From Sulfurisphaera javensis (GTDB lineage: Archaea > Thermoproteota > Thermoprotei_A > Sulfolobales > Sulfolobaceae), in NCBI RefSeq assembly GCF_041154675.1, contig NZ_AP031322.1:1054001-1118000 (forward strand): DNA of 64,000 nt, written 5' to 3'. Below the pieces are notes generated by a model, which saw only the letters and a list, made by a program, of their open reading frames with translations, did no database searches and was not told where the DNA came from. Positions 54,436 through 64,000 of the stretch are shown in pieces. The position numbers were made by a program, and so were the translations under genes. How positions within the stretch are numbered: the first letter of the stretch is position 1; each line of letters opens with the position of its first letter.

Positions 54436-56238
54436 TTAAGCTTCATCACTCTGCGGGGTCTCCTCTTTCTTTTTCAATTTTAATTTATACATCTCATAGA
54501 TTTCTTTAGGTGTTGTGGCATCTTCAATGCTCTTATCATCTCTCCATCTTATGAATCTAGGGAATCTAACCGATAATCCAGCATCCTTAGTTACCATACC
54601 TTTACAGCATGTATGTTCTGGAGATAACGTAATCTCTGCTCCGATAATTTCAGCTACATATTTAGGTTCAACCCATATATCTGGGACTAATTCTGAATCG
54701 ACTCTGGGATCCTTGTTATCCAATTTAATTTCCATTAATTTCTTTTGCAATTCATCTAATTCTGCATCACTAAATCCGGAAGCAACTTTGCAAACTGTTT
54801 TGAAAGTATCAGTCTCTGGGTCATAAGCAGCCATAAGCAATGAACTCAACTTCCCTCCTCTTTTTCCTCTACCATAAAACGCACCAACAACAACTAAATC
54901 AACGCTATCTGCCATCTCGCTTTGATAATCTCTTTTCAGCTTTATCCAAAGGAAGCCTCTTGAACCCGCTTGATATATTGAGTCTTTTGCTATTGACTTT
55001 ACCATTACGCCTTCTGCCCCATTACTTATAGCATCATAGAAGAATTCCGTTAATTTATCTACGTTATTAGTATAAATATGATGAGCGATATGTAACTTAT
55101 CATTAGGTTTTATTACCTCCTCTAACTTCTTTCTTCTTTCGGGTAATGGTTTCATAGTGTAATCTTCATTTTCATAATACATTAAATCGAATAAATATAC
55201 ATTCACTGGATACTCCTTTATAGCTTCTTGTATGTCATTCTTTCTTTTCCTATGCATAAGTTCTTGAAATGGTCTGATTTCATTACTTTCTGGATCAACA
55301 GCTACTATTTCTCCTTCTATAATCACTTCATTGGCGTTTATATATTCTCTAACATATTCCACTACATCTGGATACATTTTAGTAATATTTTCTAATCTTC
55401 TTGAAAAGATATAAATCTCTTTATCCTTCTTATGAATCTGGGCTCTTTCACCATCATATTTATAATCTACTAATGCTTCTCCTCCTACTTTTGCTAAAAT
55501 TTCTGTGGGATCATTTAACCTTTCAGCTAACATTGGTCTAATAGGTATGCCAACTTGTGGTTTAATATCCTTTAAAGCCTCAGCGCCTTGCTGAGCAATA
55601 ATCTTTGCTATATTACCTAAATCAGCCCTTAAATTATATGCTCTTTCAATAAGTGATCTATAAGATACGCTGCCAGTAAATGCAGTAGAAAGCGCATCCA
55701 TTATCGTTGCATCACCAATCCCTACTCTAAGTCTTCCATCAACAAATCTTACTATGTATTTTGCCTCTAAAGGAGAAGCTTTCTTTAATAACCCAGCTAA
55801 AGATCTTATTTTTATATCCCTACTTCCTTCTCCAGAGGCTAAAGCTATTTTTGTCAAAGCATCATAAGTCTCCTCAACAGTTAATCCTTCAGTAGTCTGA
55901 GCCCCAAGAAAACTTAAGATTGATGCGGACTGCGGGGTTTTCTTAAGCCTCATTGCCACTTCTCCTAAATCACCAATAGTCTTAAGTTGTTCTTCTACAA
56001 TTTCTTCCTTAACGTTAGTTGCTATTGAAATAGCTTTAATTAGTAATTTTTCGCCTACCCCTAGCTCTGGATAACCTAAGAAATCTGGCCACAATTTGCC
56101 TTGAATTAGGTATACTACCTTATCAATAACATTCTTGTCAGCCTTCTTAAAAAGGTCAGTTAATAATGCAGTAAGTTGAAGTCGTGAAGATATCTTTTCA
56201 AGTTTATCAAAATATTCAGCAATCAGTTTAAACTCCAT
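54436..56238 (-). CDS. lig: ATP-dependent DNA ligase
   Basis: A 600-residue archaeal/eukaryotic-type DNA ligase I. The N-terminal DNA-binding domain is helical up to about 235. The adenylated Lys is in [18 protein letters not shown] near residue 260, followed by motif [17 protein letters not shown], motif [28 protein letters not shown] and [10 protein letters not shown]. The C-terminal OB domain ends [14 protein letters not shown] near 570, and a charged tail follows. It seals nicks in replication and repair and works with PCNA and FEN-1. Confidence 0.96.
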   Translation of the reverse strand: MEFKLIAEYFDKLEKISSRLQLTALLTDLFKKADKNVIDKVVYLIQGKLWPDFLGYPELGVGEKLLIKAISIATNVKEEIVEEQLKTIGDLGEVAMRLKKTPQSASILSFLGAQTTEGLTVEETYDALTKIALASGEGSRDIKIRSLAGLLKKASPLEAKYIVRFVDGRLRVGIGDATIMDALSTAFTGSVSYRSLIERAYNLRADLGNIAKIIAQQGAEALKDIKPQVGIPIRPMLAERLNDPTEILAKVGGEALVDYKYDGERAQIHKKDKEIYIFSRRLENITKMYPDVVEYVREYINANEVIIEGEIVAVDPESNEIRPFQELMHRKRKNDIQEAIKEYPVNVYLFDLMYYENEDYTMKPLPERRKKLEEVIKPNDKLHIAHHIYTNNVDKLTEFFYDAISNGAEGVMVKSIAKDSIYQAGSRGFLWIKLKRDYQSEMADSVDLVVVGAFYGRGKRGGKLSSLLMAAYDPETDTFKTVCKVASGFSDAELDELQKKLMEIKLDNKDPRVDSELVPDIWVEPKYVAEIIGAEITLSPEHTCCKGMVTKDAGLSVRFPRFIRWRDDKSIEDATTPKEIYEMYKLKLKKKEETPQSDEA

Positions 56239-56290
56239 ACATTAAAATATTTTAGCTGAACTTTTATATTTATAGCTTTGACGATATAAT

Positions 56291-56346
56291 ACAGTGATGA
56301 AAACCCGGCAATTCAGAAAGGTGAAGAATCAGAGTTACTCTGATTA
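56291..56346 (+). ncRNA. C/D-box small RNA (2'-O-methylation guide type)
   Basis: The boxes occur in the right order and spacing: C box GTGATGA (56294-56300), D' box CAGA (56314-56317; consensus CTGA), C' box GTGAAGA (56321-56327; one change) and D box CTGA (56340-56343). The two guide segments are 12-13 bases: AAACCCGGCAATT before D' and ATCAGAGTTACT before D. Overall length is about 55 nt, as in Sulfolobus sRNAs. It occupies the 150-base gap between lig and dcd, with a TATA-like GATATAAT a little upstream. Targets are not identified. Confidence 0.7.
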
Positions 56347-56388
56347 GTCCTATTCCTTAAATATTTACGCAATATATATCATATAATA

Positions 56389-56940
<552 letters not shown>

Positions 56941-57635
56941 TTAATCCTTCACTAACTAATCTTTTGAAAAGCTTTGCCTCTTTCTGGTCTAACTTACTTT
57001 CAGCCTCAGCTGGGTCTGGAGTTTTTATTTCTTTTAACTTTTCCAAAAACTTGTTGAAAAATTCTTGTGATAGAGCTATTCTTTCTTTTTCTGTGTAGAT
57101 TATTCTTGCCCCTTCTCTTTCTAACTTATTGAAAAATGCGTCGGCATTCTTAAGCCTTAATTCTGATTCAAATAAAGCTCCTTGCTGATTAAGAATTTCT
57201 ATTGCTGTTTTCTTTTCACCTTCTTTTTTACTTTGCTCATAAGCTGGTTTTTTCTGTGTTTGTATAGGTTTTTGCTCTTCTTTTTCTTTTGAAGATTGAC
57301 CCTCTACTTTGGCTTCAATTTCATCTATTCTCTCAACTACTTCTGCAATTTTTCTCTTTAAATCCTCTATCTGTGCAGTAAATGGATTAATTAAATCTTG
57401 AACTTTTCTTTCTAATCTAGAACTAATTTGAGCCACTAGGTCATTTACATTAATGTTATTTGTTGTTATAGTAGGTGAACCAGAAAGTAATACGGACTTT
57501 ATGTAATCGTTTATTAAAACATAACCTTCTTTCTTAGCTCTTTCCTCTAACTCTTTATACTCTTCATCTGTTAACTTAATGTAAATAATCTTCATTAACT
57601 CATAATTAGAAATAATACGCTAAAAAATTGACCTA

Positions 57636-58337
57636 TTATAACTTTTGCTTTTCCAATAACGAGTTAATGAAATTCTCCTCATATGGTACTCCAATAAATT
57701 CTACTGATTCGTTAATTGCTACAGTTGGTACACTCATAACTTGGTATTTTTCTGCTATATCTTGATTCTCATATGCTTCTACTACATCAGATTCCACATT
57801 ACATTTACCAGCTTTACATGCCTCGTATGCTACCATGTGAGCCATTAATGCCGCATAAGGACAATATGGACAAGAAGGAGTAACTACAGTCTCAATTTTT
57901 ACATAACCATTAAGCTTAGTTTTAATTGCATTTATAGTCTCTTGGCTTAAACCACTCTCACCTAAAGATAACCTAACCACAGTCTCTACTAATGCTCTAA
58001 TTTCTTCACCCAATGGAGCTCCAGTCCACCTTAGATACCCTTTCATAAAAGCTACAGTAGGTACTCTTTCAACTCTGAAGTCTTTAAATAATTCACTGGA
58101 ATTAGGATCAGCTCTATCAACTACATGAACAACAGCTAAACTTTTACCATCAGAGCTCTTAGGAGCAGCATCACTCATGAATTCTAAGAATTTTTTAGTT
58201 ACTTCACAATAATGACAATGCTGATCTTTTGAGTCAATAAACACATAGATATCTACTGGGTTCTTCATATCTTTGAGTGCATCAACAAGAGCTTGCTTAA
58301 CTTCATCTGTAAAAAGTTCTGCAAATTCCTCTTCCAT
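57636..58337 (-). CDS. Protein disulfide oxidoreductase (two glutaredoxin-like domains)
   Basis: A 233-residue PDO-type protein with two thioredoxin folds, each with a CxxC: HCHYCEVTKKF near residue 44 and SCPYCPYAALMAH near 155. VERVPTVAFMKG and YQVMSVPTVAINESVEF carry the cis-Pro after each active site. Such PDOs are typical of hyperthermophiles that stabilise cytosolic proteins with disulfides. ATG 58337 is preferred over 58367 because EEEFAELFTDEVKQAL is the usual start. No signal peptide is present, so it acts in the cytosol. Confidence 0.9.
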   Translation of the reverse strand: MEEEFAELFTDEVKQALVDALKDMKNPVDIYVFIDSKDQHCHYCEVTKKFLEFMSDAAPKSSDGKSLAVVHVVDRADPNSSELFKDFRVERVPTVAFMKGYLRWTGAPLGEEIRALVETVVRLSLGESGLSQETINAIKTKLNGYVKIETVVTPSCPYCPYAALMAHMVAYEACKAGKCNVESDVVEAYENQDIAEKYQVMSVPTVAINESVEFIGVPYEENFINSLLEKQKL

Positions 58338-58388
58338 GCTTTTCACGCTAATATTGATAATTAACACAGTTAAATAAAAATGTATCTA

Positions 58389-59081
58389 TCATAATAATAG
58401 CATTTCTTCTTTCTTACATTTTACTTCACTAGGTTTTATCATAATAATTTTTTCGGATTTAGGCTCTACTTCTCTGAATATAATTCCTTGAAATTTCTTT
58501 ACTTTTACCTTATCATTTAACCAACAATCTGGGTCTAAACCAGCTTTAATGCAAGTTTCGGCTAAAAATGTCTCTTCATCCCAACAATATTCCATAGGAA
58601 CTTGTGGTAAAAGCAGACCGCTATAAAGTATTCCATATTCTACTATTAGTCCATCTTCTCCAACTTTAATATATTTTGGCAGATCCCATCTATTCTCTAC
58701 GTTAATTTCTTGCGGTTTTGTTAATACTGTAACTTCAATAATTATATTATCAAATTCCTCTCTTCTTAAGGGAGGAAACCTAGGATCTGAGAAGGCAGCA
58801 GCAATAGCAGCCTTCGATACTATTTCTTTTAAGGGAGCAACAGCTTCAACATAGCCAATGCATCCCCTTAATGAGGAGGAGCTACCATAATAAGTTTCAA
58901 GCGTAACAAATGCTAAACCTTTTTTATTTAATCTTGATTCTTCAAATGACTTCAAATATTCCTCCAAATTAACTTTAAGTAAACCTAATCTATTAGCTAT
59001 AGAATCTCTTGCTATCTTTATAAGTTGCTTACCAATCTTTTCATCTAATTCATTAACCACTACTAATTGCTCTTGACTCAT
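58389..59081 (-). CDS. AMMECR1-domain protein
   Basis: A 230-residue AMMECR1 family member. [20 protein letters not shown] near residue 70 holds the LRGCIG signature; [20 protein letters not shown] near 95 and [20 protein letters not shown] near 165 complete the pattern. The family is conserved from archaea to humans, but its reaction is not known. It overlaps the Mut7-C gene by 29 bases and lies 51 bases upstream of the PDO gene. Confidence 0.9.
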   Translation of the reverse strand: MSQEQLVVVNELDEKIGKQLIKIARDSIANRLGLLKVNLEEYLKSFEESRLNKKGLAFVTLETYYGSSSSLRGCIGYVEAVAPLKEIVSKAAIAAAFSDPRFPPLRREEFDNIIIEVTVLTKPQEINVENRWDLPKYIKVGEDGLIVEYGILYSGLLLPQVPMEYCWDEETFLAETCIKAGLDPDCWLNDKVKVKKFQGIIFREVEPKSEKIIMIKPSEVKCKKEEMLLL

Positions 59082-59520
59082 TATTTTTTATTTTACTCCT
59101 TGCCCTAATAAGAATATTCTCTATCGTCCTCCAATGTGAACCCTTCCAATACTCTTTTCCACATTTAGTGCACTTCCATCTGTTTTCATCTATTTTCTCT
59201 AAAACTCCATTGCATTCTGTACACCTGCTAAAATTCGGGTCGGCATTTAAATCAATTTTATATTTAATTGCAAGTTTAGTTAAAATATCTATAAAATCCT
59301 CAGTTGGATATACTAAAAAACATTCTAAACCTTTTTTCCTTGCTCTAACACATAGTCCCCTATCTCTAGTGATAATTATTCTGTCATTCTCCTCAGCAAT
59401 TTTCAATATTTTCCAATCTTCATAGGTGTTACTATATAGTGTATCATATCCTAAGATTCTAAGCCATCTAGCAAGCTTACCTAACATTGCATCTACTATG
59501 AACTTTTGTGATTGCATCAA
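59053..59520 (-). CDS. Mut7-C (PIN-like) RNase-domain protein with a zinc ribbon
   Basis: A 155-residue Mut7-C domain protein. [20 protein letters not shown] near residue 6 has the acidic PIN-like start, [20 protein letters not shown] follows near 47, and the zinc ribbon is [14 protein letters not shown] with [15 protein letters not shown] near 100-132. The fold suggests RNase activity, not shown for archaeal members as far as I know. It overlaps AMMECR1 by 29 bases and the membrane gene upstream by four bases. Confidence 0.87.
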   Translation of the reverse strand: MMQSQKFIVDAMLGKLARWLRILGYDTLYSNTYEDWKILKIAEENDRIIITRDRGLCVRARKKGLECFLVYPTEDFIDILTKLAIKYKIDLNADPNFSRCTECNGVLEKIDENRWKCTKCGKEYWKGSHWRTIENILIRARSKIKNNESRAISSG

Positions 59521-59765
59521 ATGTTATATAGTATTAAAAATATTAAAAACCAAGCAGAAAAGAGTATCAATACTCCTCTTCCAAACATATCCCATTTACC
59601 AAATTGATCAAACTTGTATAATTGAAATATAAGAATTGATACTACATAAGCAATTAAAGGTACAATAAAGGCTATAATTTCATTACTTACTAAAATAAAA
59701 GAAATTATACCAGCTATAACTCCTACAATACCCCTAATAACAACGATTTTATCTTCTTTTTGCAC
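59517..59765 (-). CDS. Small three-helix membrane protein
   Basis: An 82-residue protein with three hydrophobic segments: VIRGIVGVIAGIISFILVSN (about 9-28), EIIAFIVPLIAYVVSILIFQ (about 29-48) and [18 protein letters not shown] at the C-terminus. No family is recognised. It overlaps the Mut7-C gene by four bases and starts 29 bases from the divergent NFACT gene. Confidence 0.65.
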   Translation of the reverse strand: MQKEDKIVVIRGIVGVIAGIISFILVSNEIIAFIVPLIAYVVSILIFQLYKFDQFGKWDMFGRGVLILFSAWFLIFLILYNI

Positions 59766-59794
59766 ATGTAGATATTAAGTGAGGGGTTAATAAA

Positions 59795-61582
59795 GTGAAT
59801 AAAAAGACGTCAATGTCATATTTCGATCTTTTAGCATGGCTAATTGAGAATAAGAATGAGTTAAAAGGCTGTAGAATAGACAATATCTATAAGGTTACTG
59901 GCACCCAGGCTTACTTCTTCAGATTACATTGCAAAAACGGAGATAAGAACTTAATAATAGAGCCTGGAAAGAGAATCCATTTTACAAAATACGATAGACA
60001 AAAAGAGATTTCAAATGAAATAAGCTTGTTAAGAGCACACTTAAAAGATAAGATAATTGACGAAGTTAGTATTTTAGGCAAAGAGAGAATACTAAAAATT
60101 ACACTAGGAGACAGACTTTTATACATAGAGTTATTACCAAGAGGATTACTTGTAATAACTGATCTGCAAAATAGAATATTATTTTCAACTGAATACAAGG
60201 AATTCAAAGATAGAATTATAAAACCAAATGTAGAATATACCCCTCCTCCACCACCTCTTCCCTTAACGGAAGAAGAAAAAGATAAACTTCTTAAAAAAAG
60301 GAGTCTTTCTAGAATTTTAGGAGTACCACAAGAAATTATAGAAGCTTTAGGATTTAATATAAGTAATAAAAATGAATTAAATCTAGCTATAAATAAAATA
60401 AGTGAACTGGAAGAAAATATAGTTAAAGGAAACTTCGCTAAATGTTTAATCCCTAACGTTACTGTTATCCCAATAAAAACAGATAATTGCATTGAAAAAG
60501 AGACATATAATGATGCTTTAGACGAATACTTTACTAATGAAGAAAAAAATGTTATTAAGAGCGAAAGTGATAAAAAACTTGAGGAAGAAAAGAAAAAACT
60601 AGAAAAAACAATACAAGAAGTTGAAGAAGAAATAAAAAAATATAAACAAGAAGAAGAAAAATATAGAAGTATTGCTAATATCCTTGTCTCTAATTATGAC
60701 AAAATAGAAGAAGAATTAAAAAAATATCAAGATAAGAATAGCATAAAAATTAACTTCAATGGCCTTGAAATAGAGTTAGATCCTAAATTATCTGTATACA
60801 AAAACGCATCTAAATATTTTGACATAGCAAAAGAATTCGCTGAAAAATCTAGGAAAGCATTAGAAACTTTAGAGAACTTAAAGAAAAAAATAGAGGAACT
60901 TAATAAACAAATAGAAGAAAGGCATGAAGAGATAAGAATCTCTTTAAGAAAAAGAGAATGGTATGAAAAATACAGATGGAGTTTCACTAGGAATGGTTAC
61001 TTAATAATTTCAGGTAGAGACGTTGATCAAAATGAAAGTCTCGTTAAAAAGTTCCTTGAACCAAAAGATATTTTCCTTCATGCAGATATACAAGGGGCAT
61101 CAGCTACAATAATTAAAACACAAGGTAAAGAAATTTCAGAAGATGACATAAAAGATGCAGCAGTTATTGCAGCTTGCTATTCTAAGGCGTGGAAAACAGG
61201 AATGGGAGCAATAGATGTATTCTGGGTTTATGGTGATCAAGTAAGTAAGTCACCACCCAGTGGAGAATACCTAAAGAAAGGATCATTTATGATATATGGT
61301 AAAAAAAATTTTGTAAATAATGTTAAAATGCAGTTAGCTATGGGCGTAACTGAAGACTTTAAGATTATAGTAGGAAGCGAAGAAATAGTAAGAAAAATGA
61401 GTGGATTTAATGTGTATTTAATTTTGGAACCAGGGGATGATGATCCTAGTAAATTATCTCAAAAAATTCTCAAGATCTTTCAAGAAAAATTAAAAATAAA
61501 AGGGTTAAAAGTTTTACAAGAAGATATAATTAGAGCTTTACCTGGAAGGAGCAAAATAGTTACAATAAAGAATAAAACTTAG
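59795..61582 (+). CDS. NFACT-family protein (archaeal Rqc2/RqcH homolog)
   Basis: A 595-residue NFACT protein. The NFACT-N domain starts SYFDLLAWLIENKNELKGCR (about 8-27) with FRLHCKNGDKNLIIEPGKRI. A helix-hairpin-helix-like region follows (LSRILGVPQEIIEALGF), then a long coiled coil at about 250-385 (KKLEEEKKKLEKTIQEVEEE), then the NFACT-R domain from 387 with YEKYRWSFTRNGYLIISGRD and IFLHADIQGASATIIKTQGK. Relatives bind stalled 60S/50S-peptidyl-tRNA and add tails; RqcH does this with Ala in bacteria. The gene is followed by rio2. Confidence 0.9.
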   Translation: MNKKTSMSYFDLLAWLIENKNELKGCRIDNIYKVTGTQAYFFRLHCKNGDKNLIIEPGKRIHFTKYDRQKEISNEISLLRAHLKDKIIDEVSILGKERILKITLGDRLLYIELLPRGLLVITDLQNRILFSTEYKEFKDRIIKPNVEYTPPPPPLPLTEEEKDKLLKKRSLSRILGVPQEIIEALGFNISNKNELNLAINKISELEENIVKGNFAKCLIPNVTVIPIKTDNCIEKETYNDALDEYFTNEEKNVIKSESDKKLEEEKKKLEKTIQEVEEEIKKYKQEEEKYRSIANILVSNYDKIEEELKKYQDKNSIKINFNGLEIELDPKLSVYKNASKYFDIAKEFAEKSRKALETLENLKKKIEELNKQIEERHEEIRISLRKREWYEKYRWSFTRNGYLIISGRDVDQNESLVKKFLEPKDIFLHADIQGASATIIKTQGKEISEDDIKDAAVIAACYSKAWKTGMGAIDVFWVYGDQVSKSPPSGEYLKKGSFMIYGKKNFVNNVKMQLAMGVTEDFKIIVGSEEIVRKMSGFNVYLILEPGDDDPSKLSQKILKIFQEKLKIKGLKVLQEDIIRALPGRSKIVTIKNKT

Positions 61583-61606
61583 CATTCAAAATATTAGATA
61601 ACTGTT

Positions 61607-62470
61607 ATGGTTGTTTTAACTTTAGCTGAAAGAGCATCACTTATAGGACCCTTAGACTATAAAGTTCTAAAAACAGTTTATGAATTAAATTCTAATTACG
61701 AGTACGTTCCTTATTCTGCTATATCTGAAGAATTAGGATTATTAGACAGGGAACTAAAAGAAGTATTACTAAAACTATATGATTTAAGATTATTATCTAA
61801 GGAAAGAATACTTAAAGAAATAGGATATAGATTAACATTTACTGGTCTTGATATACTTGCCATAAAGAAGTTATATGCAACTAAAATACTTAAAAACCTT
61901 GGTATAATCATAGGTGAAGGAAAAGAAAGTAACGTATACTTTGGTTATAATTTTTCAGATGAGACAGTTATAGTTAAGTTTCATAGGATCGGCAAAAATA
62001 GTTATAAAAATATAAGAAAAATTAGAGGCATTAAATACAAGGAAGACTGGATCAAATTAACAGTAAAAAATGCAGAAAGAGAATACAAAGCACTAGATTG
62101 TTTATATAACAACTTTGGTAACGTGCCCAAACCTTATGGACAAGCTTATAACGCAATAGTGATGGAGTACGTACAAGGTACAGAACTATACAGAACTAAT
62201 ATATCAAATCCAGAGGAAGTATTGCAAGATATACTTTCTACATTAAGAATTGCTTACACTTATTGTGATAAGATAGTTCATGGAGATCTTAGTGAATATA
62301 ATGTTTTAATTAGTGAAGAAGGAAAACCATATATTATAGATTGGCCTCAATGGAAAAGAGAAGACGAAGATTTATTGATTAGAGATGTAACTAATATATT
62401 ATATTATTTTAATAAAAAATATGATATATATAAAGATATTAATCAAGTAATAAATTATATAAAGGGGTAA
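61607..62470 (+). CDS. rio2: RIO-type kinase Rio2
   Basis: A 287-residue Rio2 kinase/ATPase of small-subunit ribosome maturation. The N-terminal winged helix covers about 1-90 (YKVLKTVYELNSNYEYVPYS). The kinase has a P-loop-like GEGKESNVYFGY near 103, the Lys in VIVKFHRIGK, an AIVMEYVQGTEL hinge, catalytic IVHGDLSEYNVLI near 223 and the metal loop PYIIDWPQW near 241. The usual activation loop is absent, as in RIO kinases. It lies between the NFACT gene and the DUF460 gene. Confidence 0.95.
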   Translation: MVVLTLAERASLIGPLDYKVLKTVYELNSNYEYVPYSAISEELGLLDRELKEVLLKLYDLRLLSKERILKEIGYRLTFTGLDILAIKKLYATKILKNLGIIIGEGKESNVYFGYNFSDETVIVKFHRIGKNSYKNIRKIRGIKYKEDWIKLTVKNAEREYKALDCLYNNFGNVPKPYGQAYNAIVMEYVQGTELYRTNISNPEEVLQDILSTLRIAYTYCDKIVHGDLSEYNVLISEEGKPYIIDWPQWKREDEDLLIRDVTNILYYFNKKYDIYKDINQVINYIKG

Positions 62471-62472
62471 TA

Positions 62473-64000
62473 ATGCGAATAATGGGTATTGATATAGAAC
62501 CAGGAAAGAGTCCTAATTCGACCCAACCCCCTTCATATGCAGTCATAATTATAAATGATAAAGGAGAAATTGAAGAGAAATATGAAAATATTCACATTGG
62601 TAAATTAATAAGATTAATCTGGGAAAAGAAACCAGATATCTTGGCTACAGATAACGTTTATGAGCTTGCGTCTAACGAAAGACAATTAGTAAAATTACTC
62701 TCTTTATTGCCAGATAATATTCAGATAATACAGACAACATATGTTAATGGTCAATTTAAAGATATCAGAGAAGTAGCAAAGGAGAATGGAATAGAAGTTC
62801 AAGGTAAAACTAATCCAATAAAAACTGCTTATCTCTCCGCTTTATTAGCCTCCAAAGGTATAGGCACATCAATAAAAGCAATTGAAAATAGGACAAAAAT
62901 AATTGTATCTAGAGGTAGAGCTTTAGGTCCAGGAGGAATGAGTAGCAACAGATATAAAAGACATATAAGAGGATTAGTTCTAAGAGTAATGAAAGAAATT
63001 AAAGAAAAATTAGATAAAAATGGTTTTGATTATGATTATACTATAAAAAGAACTAAAGCCGGAATAGAAAAAGCAGTCTTTGTCGTTTATGCCCCAAGAC
63101 AAAGCTTAAATGGAATAATAAAGAAAATGAAAGGACATGATTTAGTAGTAGATATAAAACCAATTTTTAAAAGCAAGATTGAATTCGTAGATAAAGAGAG
63201 GTATTCAAAAAAACCTGTTATTGTAGGAATAGACCCAGGTATAGAGGTAGGAATATCTATAATAGATCTATATGGTAATCCAGTTTATCTTGATAGAAAA
63301 AGAAATATTGATAGAGAGGAAATTATTAATATAATAAGATTAAATGGAAAACCAGTATTAATTGCTACTGATGTTAATCCAGTACCAGATACAGTAAGAA
63401 AAATCGCTGCTCAGCTAAAATGTAAAATATACGAACCAGATCGTCCTTTATATATTGACGAAAAGATGGAATTAGTTAGCAAATTCTCTGAATTACATGG
63501 AATAAAAATCGATGATCCACACATTAGAGATTCTTTATCAGCTGCTCTTAAAGCTTATTATGATTTTTCACATAAATTAAGGCAAATAGAAGGTTTCCTA
63601 GGAAGATTAGACTTAGAAATAGAAGAAGATAAAATAGTTGAATGTGTAATTGAAGGAAATACAATAAATGAGTGCATTGAGAAAGAAATCGAAAAAGAAA
63701 TAACTACTTCTTCTAGTCAAATAGATAATTCTAAAACAACAGAGAATAAGCAATTTGCAACTCCATCTCAGACAGTAAATAATGAAGTTCTTGAATACAA
63801 GAAAGAAAACGAGAGACTAAAAAGATATATAAAACAATTGCTAAGTTATAAGGACTATTTAGAAAGGAAAATAAATGAAATTAAAATGACAATTAACGTA
63901 GAAGTAGAAAAAGATAGAAGAGTTTACGAATTACATAATATAATAAGCACTCACTTAAAAACTATAAACACTCTTAAAGCTGAAGTTGAAAATAAGGATA
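62473..64000 (+). CDS. DUF460-family RNase H-like protein (3' end outside window)
   Basis: The frame is open from ATG 62473 to the window end, 509 residues so far. The start MRIMGIDIEPGKSPNSTQPP and the second VIVGIDPGIEVGISIIDLYG near 251 are RNase H-fold-like GID(P/E)G strands, with ATDVNPVPDTVRKIAAQLK and DPHIRDSLSAALKAYYDF supplying further acidic residues. This is the DUF460 pattern, related to Holliday-junction resolvase-like folds. From about 430 a coiled coil begins (EYKKENERLKRYIKQLLSYK). Function is unknown. It starts two bases after the rio2 stop. Confidence 0.82.
   Translation, partial: MRIMGIDIEPGKSPNSTQPPSYAVIIINDKGEIEEKYENIHIGKLIRLIWEKKPDILATDNVYELASNERQLVKLLSLLPDNIQIIQTTYVNGQFKDIREVAKENGIEVQGKTNPIKTAYLSALLASKGIGTSIKAIENRTKIIVSRGRALGPGGMSSNRYKRHIRGLVLRVMKEIKEKLDKNGFDYDYTIKRTKAGIEKAVFVVYAPRQSLNGIIKKMKGHDLVVDIKPIFKSKIEFVDKERYSKKPVIVGIDPGIEVGISIIDLYGNPVYLDRKRNIDREEIINIIRLNGKPVLIATDVNPVPDTVRKIAAQLKCKIYEPDRPLYIDEKMELVSKFSELHGIKIDDPHIRDSLSAALKAYYDFSHKLRQIEGFLGRLDLEIEEDKIVECVIEGNTINECIEKEIEKEITTSSSQIDNSKTTENKQFATPSQTVNNEVLEYKKENERLKRYIKQLLSYKDYLERKINEIKMTINVEVEKDRRVYELHNIISTHLKTINTLKAEVENKD

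Noticed and set aside
59911-60492. Long minus-strand open frame of 193 codons inside the NFACT gene
   Set aside because: It is the antisense shadow of a well-supported gene, with a low-complexity Leu/Ser-rich translation and no promoter or ribosome site.

Overview
The window reads as a chromosomal segment of a thermoacidophilic crenarchaeon of the Sulfolobales, most likely Sulfurisphaera (Sulfolobus) tokodaii or a very close relative. The strongest single clue is the zinc-containing dicluster ferredoxin at 9208..9522: the 103 residues after the start Met agree, as far as I can recall it, with the ferredoxin crystallised from Sulfolobus sp. strain 7. Supporting signs are the A+T-rich sequence, TATA boxes about 25-35 bases before start codons (many transcripts look leaderless), GGTGA ribosome sites inside operons, tRNA genes with small introns, a Cdv/ESCRT-III division protein, the LysW lysine pathway, a CedB DNA-import ATPase and SSV-type integrase fragments at tRNA genes.

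Layout. 1-9.5 kb is housekeeping: an AK6-like kinase (cut by the window edge), an Mrp/Nbp35 ATPase, a folate enzyme, TrpRS, a CdvB paralog, AlaX, a CobD-like enzyme and ferredoxin. 9.5-14.7 kb is decayed accessory DNA: a broken MNT/HEPN pair, the N-terminal piece of an SSV-type integrase abutting an intron-containing tRNA-Glu, a broken VapBC pair, an IS1-like transposase remnant, an M48 membrane protease and pairs of degenerate direct repeats. 14.7-19.7 kb holds an unrecognised 517-residue cysteine-containing protein and a small surface-glycan cluster framed by two tRNA-Lys genes in inverted orientation. 19.7-26.6 kb carries SRP19, S8e, a cis-prenyltransferase and the complete LysW-carrier lysine/arginine cluster (lysK-J-X-W-M-Z-Y). 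26.7-32.1 kb has CedB, phosphohexuloisomerase, a PfkB kinase with no standard start codon and several unknowns. 32.1-33.3 kb is a second integrase-N remnant at a tRNA-Val.

33.3-43.4 kb is mostly information processing: a TPP enzyme, an intron-containing tRNA-Cys, L40e, a NusA-like factor, AspRS, TruD, Pth2, a zinc ribbon, EF-1beta, a Cdc48/VAT AAA ATPase and FEN-1. FEN-1 appears to start at ATA, overlapping the upstream stop codon. 43.4-49.1 kb is a tetrapyrrole operon (precorrin-2 dehydrogenase, hemA, hemB, hemL, hemC, hemD) that runs on into a phosphodiesterase-like protein and a two-subunit flavin dehydrogenase. 53.4-64 kb has a metallo-beta-lactamase-fold protein beside DNA ligase, a C/D-box sRNA, dCTP deaminase, a glutaredoxin-like oxidoreductase, AMMECR1, a Mut7-C protein, an NFACT (Rqc2-like) protein, Rio2 and the start of a DUF460 protein.

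I do not see a clearly new multi-gene system. The points most worth checking are the two apparent AUA-started genes, the orphan protein at 14731, the two integrase/tRNA junctions with inverted repeats around their promoters, the unusual tRNA introns and the patchy codon usage inside cdc48. All functions are read from sequence by eye; no database search was run.
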